Source of the DNA: Sepioteuthis lessoniana | Taxonomy: Eukaryota; Mollusca; Cephalopoda; Myopsida; Loliginidae | NCBI GenBank assembly: GCA_963585895.1 | Contig: OY757939.1 | Coordinates: 25,396,323-25,460,322 of the forward strand | DNA length: 64,000 nt | Direction of reading: 5' to 3' | In this document: positions 30,318-40,812 of the stretch, piece after piece | How the letters are laid out: the number at the start of each line of letters is the position of its first letter | Numbering within the stretch: the stretch's first letter is position 1 | Program-made: the position numbers and the translations under genes | Notes under the pieces: model-generated | Seen by the model: the letters and a program-made list of their open reading frames with translations, nothing else | Told to the model about the DNA's origin: nothing | The model's database searches: none

Positions 30318-30603
30318 CCCGTGGTGTAATGGTTATTGTGGTAGGAAATGGACACGGCGACACGAGTCCGAATCCTGGACCAGACTGATTGCATTTCACA
30401 TAGCACCAATACCCTTGGGAAAGATATGAATCCAATAATTCTCCCTCCAGCCATGGGTAAATAGTAGGACAGACTGGGTTCTTCAGCCTTGGTTAGGCAA
30501 CTAGTCTAGGAGAAGGAAAACTCTGAATTCAAACCTGTAAAACTCCGCTTAAAAATTGACCTTGTGTGATATCCTGCTCGAGCGGAGGGGTTGGGTAAAT
30601 ATG
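30318..30603 (+). mobile_element. SINE S2, complete, 9-bp TSD
   Basis: AATAGTCTG at 30309-30317 and 30604-30612 brackets it. Head CCGTGGTGTAATGGTTATTG is A-box-like and CGAGTCCGAATCC is the B box. The body reads ACCCTTGGGAAAGATATGAA and GGAGAAGGAAAACTC. The 3' end is GGAGGGGTTGGGTAAATA. S2 does not share the TTGATATGCCAT tail, so it probably used a different LINE partner from S1 and VR. Confidence 0.9.
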
Positions 30604-30617
30604 AATAGTCTGAAAAG

Positions 30618-30705
30618 TTACTGTAATAACGTGAGTGTAATTCAAACTCGTTTACTTGGAGGGTTTAGTCCAGCACTTTAGCCATTACACAACGGAGACC
30701 CAATA
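30618..30705 (-). mobile_element. SINE S1, head half only
   Basis: TAATAACGTGAGTGTAATTC, AAACTCGTTTACTTGG and TTAGCCATTACACAACGGAG are the S1 tRNA-like half in antisense. Confidence 0.75.
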
Positions 30706-30719
30706 TACTGAGAGTTTAT

Positions 30720-30885
30720 ATATTCGTTTAGTATTACTAATAGTCTACTTATTAATTTGATACTACTACCAGGAAATCTAGTTTAATGTTAGAACGAGTT
30801 TATATGTTAATTTATTACCACACCTAGATTATGTACTAGTTTAATAATACTCGATTATAAACTAGTTTAATATATATGTGTGTGT
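30720..30885. repeat. ACTAGT/AGTTTAAT-rich degenerate minisatellite, piece 1
   Basis: Recurring variants of TACTAGTTTAATA occur. The same motif recurs at 31500-31582, 32720-32790 and 33090-33285, with unrelated sequence between. Confidence 0.65.
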
Positions 30886-31499
30886 GTTTCCTGTGGACTG
30901 ACATTTAGCCATGCCTACTGCTAGCAAGCTAACAATGCCGAAATAAATACTAATAAAAACACCAACAGAACATAACGACCGCATTTGGACTTAACCACCG
31001 AAAAGGACTAATACATTTCAACACCTTGTTTGAGAGATGCGACTGTTTTTCAAATGATCCGGGAAGACATTTCTCCACTACAGAATAGCCGTATGAAACC
31101 TAAAAATAAAGCTGGAATTTAAAAGGTATCTCCTATCTTCATCTTCTTCCTTTTCTTCCTTCCTTTAGTTATTCCTTTGCAGCGTTTACAGTCTAAGAAG
31201 ACGCCAATGAATTGAATGGGGTAGAGAAGAAACAAATGGAGTCAGAAATGCTGAACCCAAATACCCAGCACCTATTAAACGAAAATAATAACACCAACAT
31301 ATCTTCTAGTCCCCATCGGGTAACTTCAACAAATAGAGAAACATAGAAATGTCAAAAGGGTATTTAAAAAGATACTGCCAAAAGGATTCTATATAAAATC
31401 AATCTGAGTAGATGGGCGCTGACCGACTTGATCGAAATAGAAAAGTAAGAATCAGATTAACACGTAACGTATACCTTAAAGGAATACGCAACACTAATT
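30886..31499. other. Unassigned DNA
   Basis: No gene or known repeat. It interrupts the ACTAGT-rich minisatellite. Confidence 0.4.
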
Positions 31500-31582
31500 C
31501 ATTTCAACTAGATTATATACGAGTATAATACTATTGTTTCTATACTAGTTTAATACTGAAATTAATTCATATACTAGTATAC
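31500..31582. repeat. ACTAGT-rich minisatellite, piece 2
   Basis: ACTAGATTATATACGAG, TATACTAGTTTAATACTG, TATACTAGTATAC. Confidence 0.65.
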
Positions 31583-31650
31583 AGGCATATCAACCATTGT
31601 AGGTTATTTAATGCCAAATCTATTTTTATACATATAAACAGTTCTATTTT
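31583..31650 (-). repeat. VR tail, split by solo LTR
   Basis: GGCATATCAACCATTG, TTATTTAATGCCAAA and CAGTTCTATTTT, where the solo LTR begins. The VR unit resumes at 31915. Confidence 0.88.
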
Positions 31651-31909
31651 TGTTGTATAGTGGCTCGTACCACGTGACTTCCGGTATCGCAGAAGTATAA
31701 AAGTCACCGTGTCTCGTATGCACGGAGAAGAAAAGCAGAAGCAGAAAGAGAAGCAGAGAGACCGCTCTGAAAAGACATCGGTCAGTAGTAAGACCAATTT
31801 CGTACGTAACACCAATAACAAGAGACTTATGAAATTAGTCGGACTGTACCATTTGAGTTAATAAATAATTAACTCTATTTCACTGAATATTCCTTACCAC
31901 GATACAACA
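31651..31909 (+). mobile_element. Solo LTR, 259 bp, 5-bp TSD
   Basis: The ends are TGTTGTA and TACAACA, a 7-bp inverted repeat with canonical TG...CA. ATTTT at 31646-31650 and 31910-31914 is the target-site duplication. Removing LTR plus one ATTTT restores the VR array unit (GTTCTATTT-AAACAATTC). A TATA box (TATAAAAG, 31696-31703) and AATAAA (31860-31865) sit in U3/R positions. It is the product of LTR-LTR recombination. The 5-bp duplication suits Ty3/gypsy or BEL types. The superfamily cannot be fixed from the LTR alone. Confidence 0.93.
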
Positions 31910-32398
31910 ATTTTAAACAATTCTGTTTAGCTTAATAACACAGTTTAAATGGAAAAAAAGTCTATTTCAAGCAATCCAGTTTAGTCAACAAATCTAACAG
32001 GTTTCAAGTATTACTATTTATCACCAACAATTCAATTAAATATCAAACATTAATTTACACACAGTAACATGTAAAAACAGTTTTATTTCAAACAATTCAG
32101 TTAAGCATGAATACGCAGTTTAAATGTCAAAACGGTTCTATTTCAAACAATTCAGTTTAGCATAAGTACACAGTTTAGTCCTATTTGACCAATATATAGG
32201 ACCCTATCAGGTGCTACCACTCCGGGCCAGAGTGGACCTGGGAGTGATGGCGAAAAAGGGGTACTTTGCATTTCCTAATGCTCCAGCATTAATGGAACCT
32301 CACCATCAAATTCCTTAGTGTCATTTTCAGGACACTAGTTGAGGGGCGGTTAACCCTTTTGCAGAGATGCAGTCGTTGTATTCTACTGCCCTGGCCAA
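31910..32398 (-). mobile_element. VR retroposon, continuation
   Basis: About six array units then the complete head (TACCACTCCGGGCCAGAGTG through TACTGCCCTGGCCAAG). Confidence 0.88.
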
Positions 32399-32449
32399 GT
32401 AGACCATAATATACTACTTTAAGTCTATAACTCTATTGTATATCATAAT

Positions 32450-32711
32450 GTGGGACATTGGCCCAGCGGTTAGAGTGTTCGCCAATGGCCCGGGAGACCT
32501 GGGTTCAATCCCAGGTCGAGTCATACAAAAGACTTTAAAAATGGAACTTGATACCACCTTGCTTAACACTCAGCATTATAAGGTACGGTTCAAGGGTAAA
32601 GTGGAGCAATCCAGGGAATGGAGTAGCGCCCTCCCCTACACCTTGGTGTAGTAGCTATCGAAAAGGGAGCCTTCGGGTCACCCTCGACTATGGTCGCTAA
32701 CTTTACTTACT
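32450..32711 (+). mobile_element. SINE S3, complete, 11-bp TSD
   Basis: TATATCATAAT at 32439-32449 and 32712-32722 brackets it. The head GGCCCAGCGGTTAGAGTG and B-box GGGTTCAATCCC make a good tRNA-like pol III promoter. The body contains AACACTCAGCATTATAAGG and CCTCCCCTACACC. It ends GGTCGCTAACTTTACTTAC. No shared tail with S1, S2 or VR. Confidence 0.92.
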
Positions 32712-32719
32712 TATATCAT

Positions 32720-32884
32720 AATATTAAAACTACAACTATTATATATATATATATATATATACTAGTATAACTAATTTTTATATTCATTTATTTACCTGGT
32801 ATTTTCACACGAGCAGGATTCAATACAAAAATATTCGAGCGGACTTTAACTAATTTAAGTTCAGATTTATTCTTTTCCTAGACC
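32720..32884. repeat. ACTAGT-rich minisatellite, piece 3, and (TA)n
   Basis: AATATTAAAACTACAAC, TA tract, then ACTAGTATAACTAATTTT. The remainder is unassigned. Confidence 0.5.
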
Positions 32885-33085
32885 GGTTGCTGTACCATGG
32901 ATAAAGATCCCAGTTTGTCCAACTATTTGCTCATTGCTGGAGAGCGAATTGTTCGATTCATGCCTTTACTATGGGTAGTACTATGTAAAATGGAAACAGC
33001 TTCGTCCAAGATTTTGAACTCGGCCCACCTGGTGTATTTCCTGCAATGGTAGCCATAACACCACAAGTACCTTCATAACTACTTT
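32885..33085 (-). mobile_element. SINE S2, 5' half
   Basis: ATGCCTTTACTATGGGTAG, CTTCGTCCAAGATTTTGAAC, GCAATGGTAGCCATAACACC are the S2 body and head in antisense. Confidence 0.7.
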
Positions 33086-33089
33086 TTTT

Positions 33090-33285
33090 ATTCTAGTTTA
33101 ATACTACAACTAGTTTCTATACTAGTTTCATGCTAGTAGTAGTTGCTATACATTTTTATTCCTTCTATTTTCTAACTGACTTAATGCCACAACTAGTTAA
33201 TTCATTCGTTTAAAACTTCTATTTGTCTTTTATAGTAGTTATATACTAATTCAAGTGTATTGACTAGTTTAACATTATTACTAGT
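33090..33285. repeat. ACTAGT-rich minisatellite, piece 4
   Basis: TTCTAGTTTAATACTACAAC, TAGTTTCTATACTAGTTTC, ACTAGTTTAACATTATTAC. Confidence 0.65.
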
Positions 33286-34213
33286 TTTATGTTCTTAGCG
33301 CTATCAAAATGCTGTCACTTGATCTCGATAGAGAAAAAAGAACGACAAGCTTGTTTATCAGAGAAACCGTTCACATTTGTTTTCAAAATGCATCATTTTC
33401 TCTTGGGGCAGTTCCCAAAAGGAGGGCGTGGTCTGGCTTGCCCAGTCGATGGAGGAAAGGAGACATCTGATTACTATTCAGCCGTTGCATAAGGGAAGTG
33501 CAGTTGCACTGAAGTCTCAACTATTGACTTTACTTTTCGAAAGCCGGTAGTCCTCTGCCTAGGGTTCATATCTTTTAAATACCAAGTGACTGCATTTTGC
33601 CGATGAACAAATGCCTACTTTCCACAGGCTTTCCTTTCGTTAGGTACCAGCTTTTATCTGTCACAAATCAGGTCTTCGCCAATGTCTGATACATCCAGAG
33701 TTTTGTGTATTTTGAAGTTCATTGAATCATTATAAACTAAATTGATGCTTAGTTAATTTTTCTAGACCCATTTGATTGTTTTTTTAACGAGCAATCGTAC
33801 GATGTCCTCATATCGTTTTTTTCAAAGGAAATATATAAGGGATTTGTCTCTGATCTTGCATCTAAAAGTAGTATAACGAATTGTGAATATAAAATTTAAA
33901 TCCTTTCAAGTTTAGGGATTTTTTTTTATCAAGTGTCAAAGAAATATTTTTTAACATAAAATAGTCAGAGAAATAAGAAAGATATCTCGGGTATTTAAAT
34001 TTCAAAATTAATCTCCGTTCATTTTTAATATGACGATCAGGTAAAAAATGTTTTTCAGAAAAGCCAAGCTCCACAAAAGTTAGTAAGATATTACATCAAC
34101 TTAAAAAGCAGGATGTACATATCTGGCAAAAAAAAACCCAAAACAAAACAAAAAAAACCCCAAACATACAAGCAAAAATTACAGCAATTGATCAAGTGTT
34201 TTCATGAAAAGGA
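33286..34213. other. Unassigned DNA
   Basis: No family-like frame. An A/C-rich stretch is at 34127-34165. Confidence 0.4.
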
Positions 34214-34300
34214 GGCTCTATAACGTAACGATAGGTGGCATTGGAAATAGAGGCTTTGACTCGAGTTCTAATCCTGAACGAGTTGGTTTGAGCATTGTGG
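34214..34300 (+). mobile_element. SINE S2 head fragment
   Basis: AGGCTCTATAACGTAACGAT, GGAAATAGAGGCTTTGACTC, GAGTTCTAATCC. It stops before the S2 body. Confidence 0.65.
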
Positions 34301-35364
34301 GTGTGTGTGTAGGTTCGTTGATAAGCCGGCGGTCGTCTCTATCCTGGCCTGAAACTTAAGTTTGTGGGTACCTTCTTTTTTATAGCTTTGCTGGGGGAAA
34401 GAATCAGTTCCAGAAGGATCTGAGGAGAAAGTTACTGATTGGCTGAAAAATATATATATTTTTTTATTTGTGTTTATTCTCACATTTTAACTGGATGCAT
34501 ACGCGTAGCCTACCTGCACAGTGACGTATTTTATTCATTTTGTTATTAGTCAACGTTCAGACAACAACCAATTAACATTACCTTTTTTTTTTTCAATCGA
34601 AACGTATGTTCGTTGAATTGTTTTCCAAGGGTTTTTATTTGTTTGTTTTGCTGGTGAGTGGGTAGGAAACGTATTTGTAAATCGGAAATATATTTTGATT
34701 GAAGTTTTATAACACCAATTTTGTGATCAGTTTCCTACACATATTTGGGTGACTTTTTTCCCTGACCTCAAGGGCTACTCATCTGTTGCCGTCTCTGCAG
34801 GTTACCGTCTAAGCACTTTGCTGGTTCGTACTCGACAGCGCATCCCTAATTCCTATAACCGTAGCTATCCTTGTCTGAAATTTCTTAGTTAGTTTATTTA
34901 TTTATGTTATCGCAAACAAGATTGCTTTTTTATCGTTTCCTCTTGCCATTTACCTGTTTGGAGTCATTCTGCAATACAATCGATCCCGAAGGCATGATTT
35001 TGATTCTCGTTTCTCTTTCCTCGAGTGGTGCATTGGAAACGTGCCAATCATATCGACAACAACCCAACGAGGTAATCATGTTTGTATTTTCACCCTCTAG
35101 ATTCCACAAGAAAAGCAATTCGATGCCTCCTTTTACTCTCCTATACAATCATCAAAATAACATGTGTAAATAAATCTACGGAATTGGTGATACTCCTCTT
35201 TATGATATATCAAAGAAGTTTATTTTCTCTTTAAATCCAATGTTATCATTACTGAAAATTTTAAAGAATTTTATATTGATATTTAATCTTCTTTTTAATC
35301 CATTGTAACTCTGTTCTCATTTGAAAACAGTAAAATACTTATAAAAATCTCATTAAATATTTAA
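34301..35364. other. Unassigned DNA
   Basis: Short open frames overlap on both strands at 34904-35173 with no domain. No repeat copy was recognised. Confidence 0.4.
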
Positions 35365-36062
35365 TTGTTGCTGCTTTGGTTGGGTTTTATGGCATATCAA
35401 CCATTGTAGGTTATTTAAAGCCAAATCCTCTCTCTACATATATATTAAATATAATAGATTTAGTCTCGTTGGGTTTTATGGTATATCAATCATTCTAAGT
35501 TATTTAATGCCGAATCCTCTTTATACATATATATTGAATATATATGATTTGGTTTGATTTGGTTTTATATCAACCATTGTAAGTTAATCAATGCCATATT
35601 CTTTTTATTCTTATATATTAGATATATAAGATTTCGTTTAGTTAGGTTTTTATGGCATATCAACCATTGTAAGTTATTTAATTTCAAACCCAGTTTATAC
35701 TTATTTATTGAATATATATCATTTGTAAACATAAGTAAACAAAGTTTAATAGTTCCAAGTATTGATATGCATGACTAACAATTCAATGAAATATCAGTCA
35801 TTTGTTTACACAGTTATATGATCACACAGTTCTATTTCAATCAATTCAGTTCAGCGTCAGTCATTTGTTTGCACTTAGTATAAATGTCAAACAGTTCTAT
35901 TTCATCCATACATAGGACCTTATCAGTAGTTACCACTCCGCGATAGAGTGGTCCTGGGAGTGATGGCAATGAAGGGTTACTCCGTTCCCCAAAGCTCCAG
36001 CATTACTGGAGCCTTCACATCAACTTGTTTAGAGTCATATCTAGGACACTCATTGGGTAAAT
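35365..36062 (-). mobile_element. VR retroposon with four tandem tails
   Basis: Tail units begin near 35386, 35474, 35568 and 35651 (ATATCAACCATTGTA, ATATCAATCATTCTA and variants). Then array units and a head to CATTGGGTAAATA. The last ~60 bp of the head (CTGCAGAG...CCGACTGGGC) are missing. Confidence 0.88.
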
Positions 36063-36194
36063 ATTTGCATTTTGTCTAATTTAATGAATACATTTCATTG
36101 ATAAAATTTATATTTATTGCAATAAAGGTTAAATAGATGTTTCTATGAATTTACCATTCATTTCTATGTATTTCAAAATAATAATTTCATTATA

Positions 36195-36726
36195 TTGTTG
36201 TTTGGGTTATGTGGCGTAGGTTAATGCCAAATTTATTTTCATACAAATAATCAGTTCTATTTCAAATAATTCAGTTTAGCATGAGTACACAGTCTAATTG
36301 TTTAAAACATTTCTATTTCAATCTATTCACTTTAGTCCATCAGTTCTTATTCAAACCATTCATTTTAGTATATGTATAGTTTTTGTTCACACAAAATTAA
36401 ATGTAAAAACAGTCCTATTTCAAACAACTCAGTTTAGCATAAGTACGCAGTTTAAATGTCAAAACAGTTTTATTTCAAGTAATTTAGTTTAGCATAAATA
36501 TGCAGTTTAGTTCTATTCAACCTATAGATAGGACCCTATCTGGTACTACCACTCCGGGCCAATTTAGGGGTACTCCTCATTCCCCAAAGCTCCAGCATTA
36601 CAGGAACCTCACCATCAGATTACTTTGAGTCATCAACGGGACACTTGTTGAGGTGGAGGGTCTTACCTCTCATCAGAGGTGCAGTTGGTGTATTCTACAG
36701 CCACCCGCAACCGACTGAGAAAGATG
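36195..36726 (-). mobile_element. VR retroposon copy, possible 8-bp TSD
   Basis: Decayed tail (TTATGTGGCGTAGG), about five array units, and a complete head to CGCAACCGACTGAG. TCATTATA at 36187-36194 and 36727-36734 may be the target-site duplication. Confidence 0.85.
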
Positions 36727-37039
36727 TCATTATAAATCGGATAATCAACGATTTTTTTTCTCTAATGGCTGAGGTAAAAAGCAAAAAGATTTGCGAAATT
36801 TTATTGTTCTTCTGAGTTACTGTTTATTTTCAAAAATCTTTTTATATCTGTCTGATGAATAATGTCCGCTTCTAATTGTCCCAGGGTAATTATCTTCATT
36901 TAAATGTTCTATTACATTTTTTTTTATTGGATAGTTTTTCCTTTCATTGTTTTTTCCTTTTATTTTCATTATATGCATTGCACATTTTTCGACTGCAAAT
37001 TCCATTCCCATATCTTGATTGTAGATTTTATTTTTACAT
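36727..37039. other. Unassigned AT-rich DNA
   Basis: Nothing recognised. Confidence 0.4.
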
Positions 37040-37515
37040 TTTTACTCTTTTGTGAGATTTTAACACCAGCTTTAGCTGATAGTTTCTCATTGGGGTTTGA
37101 GTGACAACAAGTCTCCTCAAGTCTCCAGGAGTTTCCTCAGTATTCTGGCCGATCTTTTTTATGTAGTATGGATAGACTTCACTCATCCTCTTATTTCCAA
37201 GTCTTCCAGTCCCTTTACCAATTACAATTGGTATCACAGTCACCATTATGTTCCAAAGTTTTTTTTTTAGTTCTCTAGCAAGGTCTAGGTATTTATCTAT
37301 CTTTTCGTTTTCTTTTCATTTTACTCTGTAGTCTGCCAAAACAGCAAGGTCCACTATTCGGCAACTCTCCCCTCTTTTTTTTTGGCTGACTATCACTAGT
37401 TCTGGTAGTCTTGCCGAGATTAGGTAATCTCAAAATCCCAGAGAATTTGGTGCATCTCATTCTCAAGAACAGATTCTGGATTGTGCATATACCACTTCTT
37501 CGTATAGTTACACTA
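37040..37515 (-). pseudogene. LINE X C-terminal fragment
   Basis: Minus-strand frames with breaks read LPELVIVSQKK, CRIVDLAVLADYRVK and ENEKIDKYLDLARELKK, then LWNIMVTVIPIVIG, then ILEETPGDLRR-like sequence. The PELVIV...DLAV arrangement resembles a PD-(D/E)XK restriction-like endonuclease at the C-terminus of some non-LTR retrotransposons. That reading is an inference. Frameshifts make it dead. Confidence 0.75.
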
Positions 37516-38369
37516 TGTTGGGCATTCGTTGTGTTGGTGTGTGTGGATGCTAGTCAGAGAATTCCTTTGTCTGCTTTGGTGCGAAACCCGCACAAAGGGC
37601 CTGAGCGCGAGACCTCCCGCGAGTCCGGAAGTGGACGAGGGAAGGAAGGTCCCAGAAAAGACAGAGAGAGTTAGTTGACAAAGGAGACCAGAAGAAGGCA
37701 GTCAGCAGAAGGTCCCAGGAGAAGACTGTCTGGAGATAAGAGTCGGGTATAGAGGAGACCAGTCAACAGAAGTCAGAAAGACGACCTACAGAAACCGGGT
37801 TAACCAACGCGAGAAGATGTCAGCATTGCTAGTGGCTTTGTGAGAATTTTCGCTCGGGTACACGTTTGCGTTAGCTCACAGGATGCACAAAAATGTCACT
37901 TCTCCCTTTTTGCGCTTGGAGCTAACCCAAGCCCGTGCTTATTCGTTTGTTCTTTTCTTCCACCCTCTCGGTTGTGTTTTGTGTGTCCGTAAAGAAATGT
38001 GTAATGCCCTGGTCGGAGATGAGAGAAACCACAAGACGATTCTGATGACCATGAGTAGTTTAGTTGGTTGAGATTGTGGTGGTCGACCGGTAAGGGGTAT
38101 TGGCACAGTATGGTCAAGTTTAAACTTCTTGCACAGTTCCAAGTCATGGCATTCCTGACTTAGTCGTGTCTTGACTTATCTTCTTTTAGCGCCATTTTCA
38201 TGCATTCATTTATTTGATTAATCATTTCGTCGCTGTCACCACATAACCTACATTAGATATTTTGTTGCATTTTTCTATTTTTGCTTTAACTTAGTTGGCC
38301 CTTATGGCATTGATTTGTGCTGGAATTAGAATTCAGTTTTATCATTTTACTCCTCTTAAGTCTTTCATA
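37516..38369. other. Unassigned, partly GC-rich, LTR-like candidate
   Basis: GGTGCGAAACCCGCAC near 37580 resembles a primer-binding site, and a purine-rich stretch follows at 37600-37720. No paired LTR, RT or gag motif was found. Confidence 0.3.
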
Positions 38370-38475
38370 TCATATTCACGGCCAATTACTCCCAGGTCCA
38401 CTTTGACTTGGAGTGGAAGTAACTGTCAGTTCAAATTGGTCTGTTCAAATATAACTCAGTTGAAATTATTTAGAT
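38370..38475 (+). repeat. VR fragment
   Basis: CCAATTACTCCCAGGTCCAC and GAGTGGAAGTAAC are sense VR head segments. Confidence 0.55.
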
Positions 38476-38494
38476 TAAGAATACTTGAAACTAG

Positions 38495-38742
38495 AGTTGT
38501 GTATTATCATTATTATTATTATTTACTCGTTAGAGTTTTTCACATCAGTCTTAGCTGTGATGGTCTTTCACTTGAGTTTGAGTGACATCAAGTCTCCTCA
38601 AGTATCCAGGACTCTTCTCAGTATTCTGGCCGATCTCAACAATGCTGTAGTTAGGATTGTTTCCACTCTTTTTATTTTCACTGCCTCAAGTCATTTTACC
38701 AAACCTTTGATGACTGTAGCCAGTGAACAAACAACCCATTTA
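38495..38742 (-). pseudogene. LINE X 3' end, unit 1
   Basis: (AAT)n tail on minus at 38499-38523, then the shared 3' sequence (plus strand: AGTTTTTCACATCAG, AAGTCTCCTCAAGTATCCAG, CTCAGTATTCTGGCCGATCT). Confidence 0.8.
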
Positions 38743-39125
38743 TTATTATTATTATTATTATTATTCCTTGCAAGTTTTCCCCATCAGCATTAGCTGATTG
38801 ACTTTCACTTGAATTTGATTGGCTGCAAGTTTCCTCAAGTCTCCAGGACTCTTCTAAGTAATTTAGCTGATCTCAGCTCTGCTGAAGTTTATATGGTCTC
38901 GATTATCTCTTCTGATTTCTAGCTCTTTCGGCAATATTTCCAAGCCTTTGGGGACCGTTCCAAATGCTCAAATCACAACTGGTATCACCGTCAAGTTTAT
39001 TTGATTTTCAATCAGTGGTCCGTCAAAACGGCAAAGTGCTCTATAAGGCGAGTTTTATTTTCTTTTTTTGTTAATCATTAGTAGATCTGGTGTTCTGGTT
39101 ATGAATAAGTGATCCGTTTGTATCT
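38743..39125 (-). pseudogene. LINE X 3' end, unit 2
   Basis: (AAT)n tail at 38739-38764. On minus the frame reads FEIQTDHLFITRTPDLLMIN, then LTVIPVVI and AFGTVPKGLEILPKELEIRR, then the shared 3' end. This is the longest unit of the series and holds the PD motif of the putative endonuclease. Confidence 0.82.
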
Positions 39126-39432
39126 CAAAATTATTATTATCATTTACCCCTTTTCGAAATTTTCACACTAGCGTTAGCCGAATGGTATCCCTGGAGTTTG
39201 AGGGACAGCAAGTCTTCTAAAGTCTCCAGGACTCTTCTAAATATTCTGGCCGTACTCAATAAAGTTCTAGTTTGGATGGTCTCCAGTCGTTCCCTAACTT
39301 CAAAGTATCCAGTCTCTTTAATAATTCTTTAGTTACTGTACTGAATACACCAATCACGATTGGTATAATCGTCACCTTCATGTTCCATAGTTTTTTTCAA
39401 TTCCCTAGCAAGGTCGAGGGACTCTTCTTTTC
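39126..39432 (-). pseudogene. LINE X 3' end, unit 3
   Basis: (AAT)n-like tail at 39128-39142. The shared end has AGTCTCCAGGACTCTTCT. Upstream it reaches the VTIIPIVIGVF-type segment near 39370. Confidence 0.8.
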
Positions 39433-39699
39433 CCTATTACTATTATTATCTGAGTTTTTCACACCAGCGTTAGTTGGTAATCGTTCACCGGAGTTTGTGT
39501 AACACCAAGTCTCTTCAGGTCCCCAGGACGCTTCTCAGTATTATAGTTGATCTTAACTACGCTGTGGTCCGATAGGGCTCTATATTATCTTAGATTTTCA
39601 GTTCGACCTGTTTCTTTTCCTAGCGAACATATTACATTCCAAGGGGATGAATAGTTTTGCATGGGGCAATTTTTTTCACTTTATGTGAACTTTTCCTAC
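39433..39699 (-). pseudogene. LINE X 3' end, unit 4
   Basis: Tail TATTACTATTATTATC, then GAGTTTTTCACACCAGCG and CCCCAGGACGCTTCTCAG. More diverged beyond 39560. Confidence 0.7.
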
Positions 39700-39765
39700 A
39701 AGTTTTAATTGATGATTTTCACAGATGTCTGAATGACAACAGGTATCCTCATCTCTCCAGGGCCC
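39700..39765 (-). pseudogene. LINE X 3' end, unit 5 (fragment)
   Basis: TTAATTGATGATTTTCACAG, GAATGACAACAGGTATCCTC and TCTCCAGGGCC match the unit starts. The VR head begins directly after it. Confidence 0.6.
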
Positions 39766-40075
39766 TGGATATGGTACTAAACTGCATCTGGTGATGAGAG
39801 GTTCCAGTTCTGAAGATCTGGGGAGTGTTGAGTAATCTTTTATTGCCATTACTCTCACATCCACTCTCACCGAAGTGGTAGTACCAGTTAGGGTCTCTGC
39901 TATGGGTTGATTAAATCTGCTCAAAAATTATTCGTAATCAGTAGGATTGTGTGCAAAAAAATGAAGACATACGTGCAGAAAATCTTGATATAAGTATACA
40001 ATGAACGCGATTCCCAAACCTATTGGCATAAAATAAACCTATATCGCTTGACATCCCATTAAAATCAATCATCAA
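39766..40075 (+). mobile_element. VR retroposon with alternative tail
   Basis: Sense head (ACTAAACTGCATCTGGTGAT, TATTGCCATTACTCTCACAT) and a variant tail: GATTCCCAAACCTATTGGCA, TAAAATAAACC, CATCCCATTAAAATCAATC. Confidence 0.75.
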
Positions 40076-40112
40076 TCAACTCTTAAGGCCGCTTCTACGT
40101 ATTATCAATCAA

Positions 40113-40283
40113 ATTTCATGAGCAAAGGTAGGACGACCAGCTTGAACCTACATACAGCAGCTTTGTGCCGATACGGGATGTAGTCCTGAAGACCTGACTG
40201 AAGCAATGAACGATAGAGAAGAGTGGCGAGAAAGGGTCAGGGATATCCGTGCTGATGGCGCGACATGATGATGATGATGATGA
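40113..40283 (+). pseudogene. RTE-like LINE 3' end fragment
   Basis: Across one frameshift the last codons read QLCADTGCSPEDLTEAMNDR and EEWRERVRDIRADGA, then a stop and (TGATGA)n at 40263-40283. It is 5'-truncated to about 170 bp. Confidence 0.88.
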
Positions 40284-40812
40284 TTTGTTCTTAACTTGAG
40301 ATTCGATAGGAAAAGCAATTTGTCTTTTCTTTTGATGCTGTTACATATGTTGCAAATCATTCTTCGCAGCTTGCACAATTTCAACAGCAAAACAATTCCA
40401 CTCGACGCAGTTCAGATTCTTTCAAGACTAGATTAATTTTTGGCGGTTATGGTCGAAGCCGTATGAGCCACCAGCCAGGTCCTCAAAGAAAAAATGATTA
40501 AAAACGAATTCCAAGAATCCTCACAAATAAAGCTGCTAGGGTCACATCTATGGGTCAAACAGATTTGTTTAAAAATCTTCCATATTCAACAGAGTAAATG
40601 ATATTTTCTCTTTCTTGTCTTTTCCAATATGAAACCATCTTCTTAAATAAGATCTATGGAAGTTCGAAGTACGTAATCTAGACATAGTAAAAACAATTAC
40701 GATGTTAATGTATCTCTTTGCAAGATTCCTGCGAAAGTCTGTCTCCATCAGGTGAGCGACACATCATATTTTTGTAAAGTATCATTATAGAAGTGCTCTT
40801 TCCTAAATAGAA
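40284..40812. other. Unassigned DNA
   Basis: Nothing recognised. Confidence 0.4.

Noticed and set aside
30319..30390. Possible tRNA gene
   Set aside because: Same reasoning: it is the head of SINE S2, repeated many times in the window.
32452..32525. Possible tRNA gene
   Set aside because: A and B boxes are present, but the acceptor stem does not close and the element continues as SINE S3 with a target duplication beyond its 3' end.
32436..32651. 71-codon open frame
   Set aside because: It is a frame through SINE S3. The same peptide appears from the S3 copy on the other strand at 18.35-18.56 kb, as expected for a repeat.
37411..37674. 87-codon open frame with Arg/Gly-rich end
   Set aside because: It starts inside the LINE X fragment in the opposite strand and runs into a purine-rich stretch. 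No domain.
40148..40390. 80-codon minus frame with a His run
   Set aside because: The His run is the complement of the (TGATGA) RTE tail.
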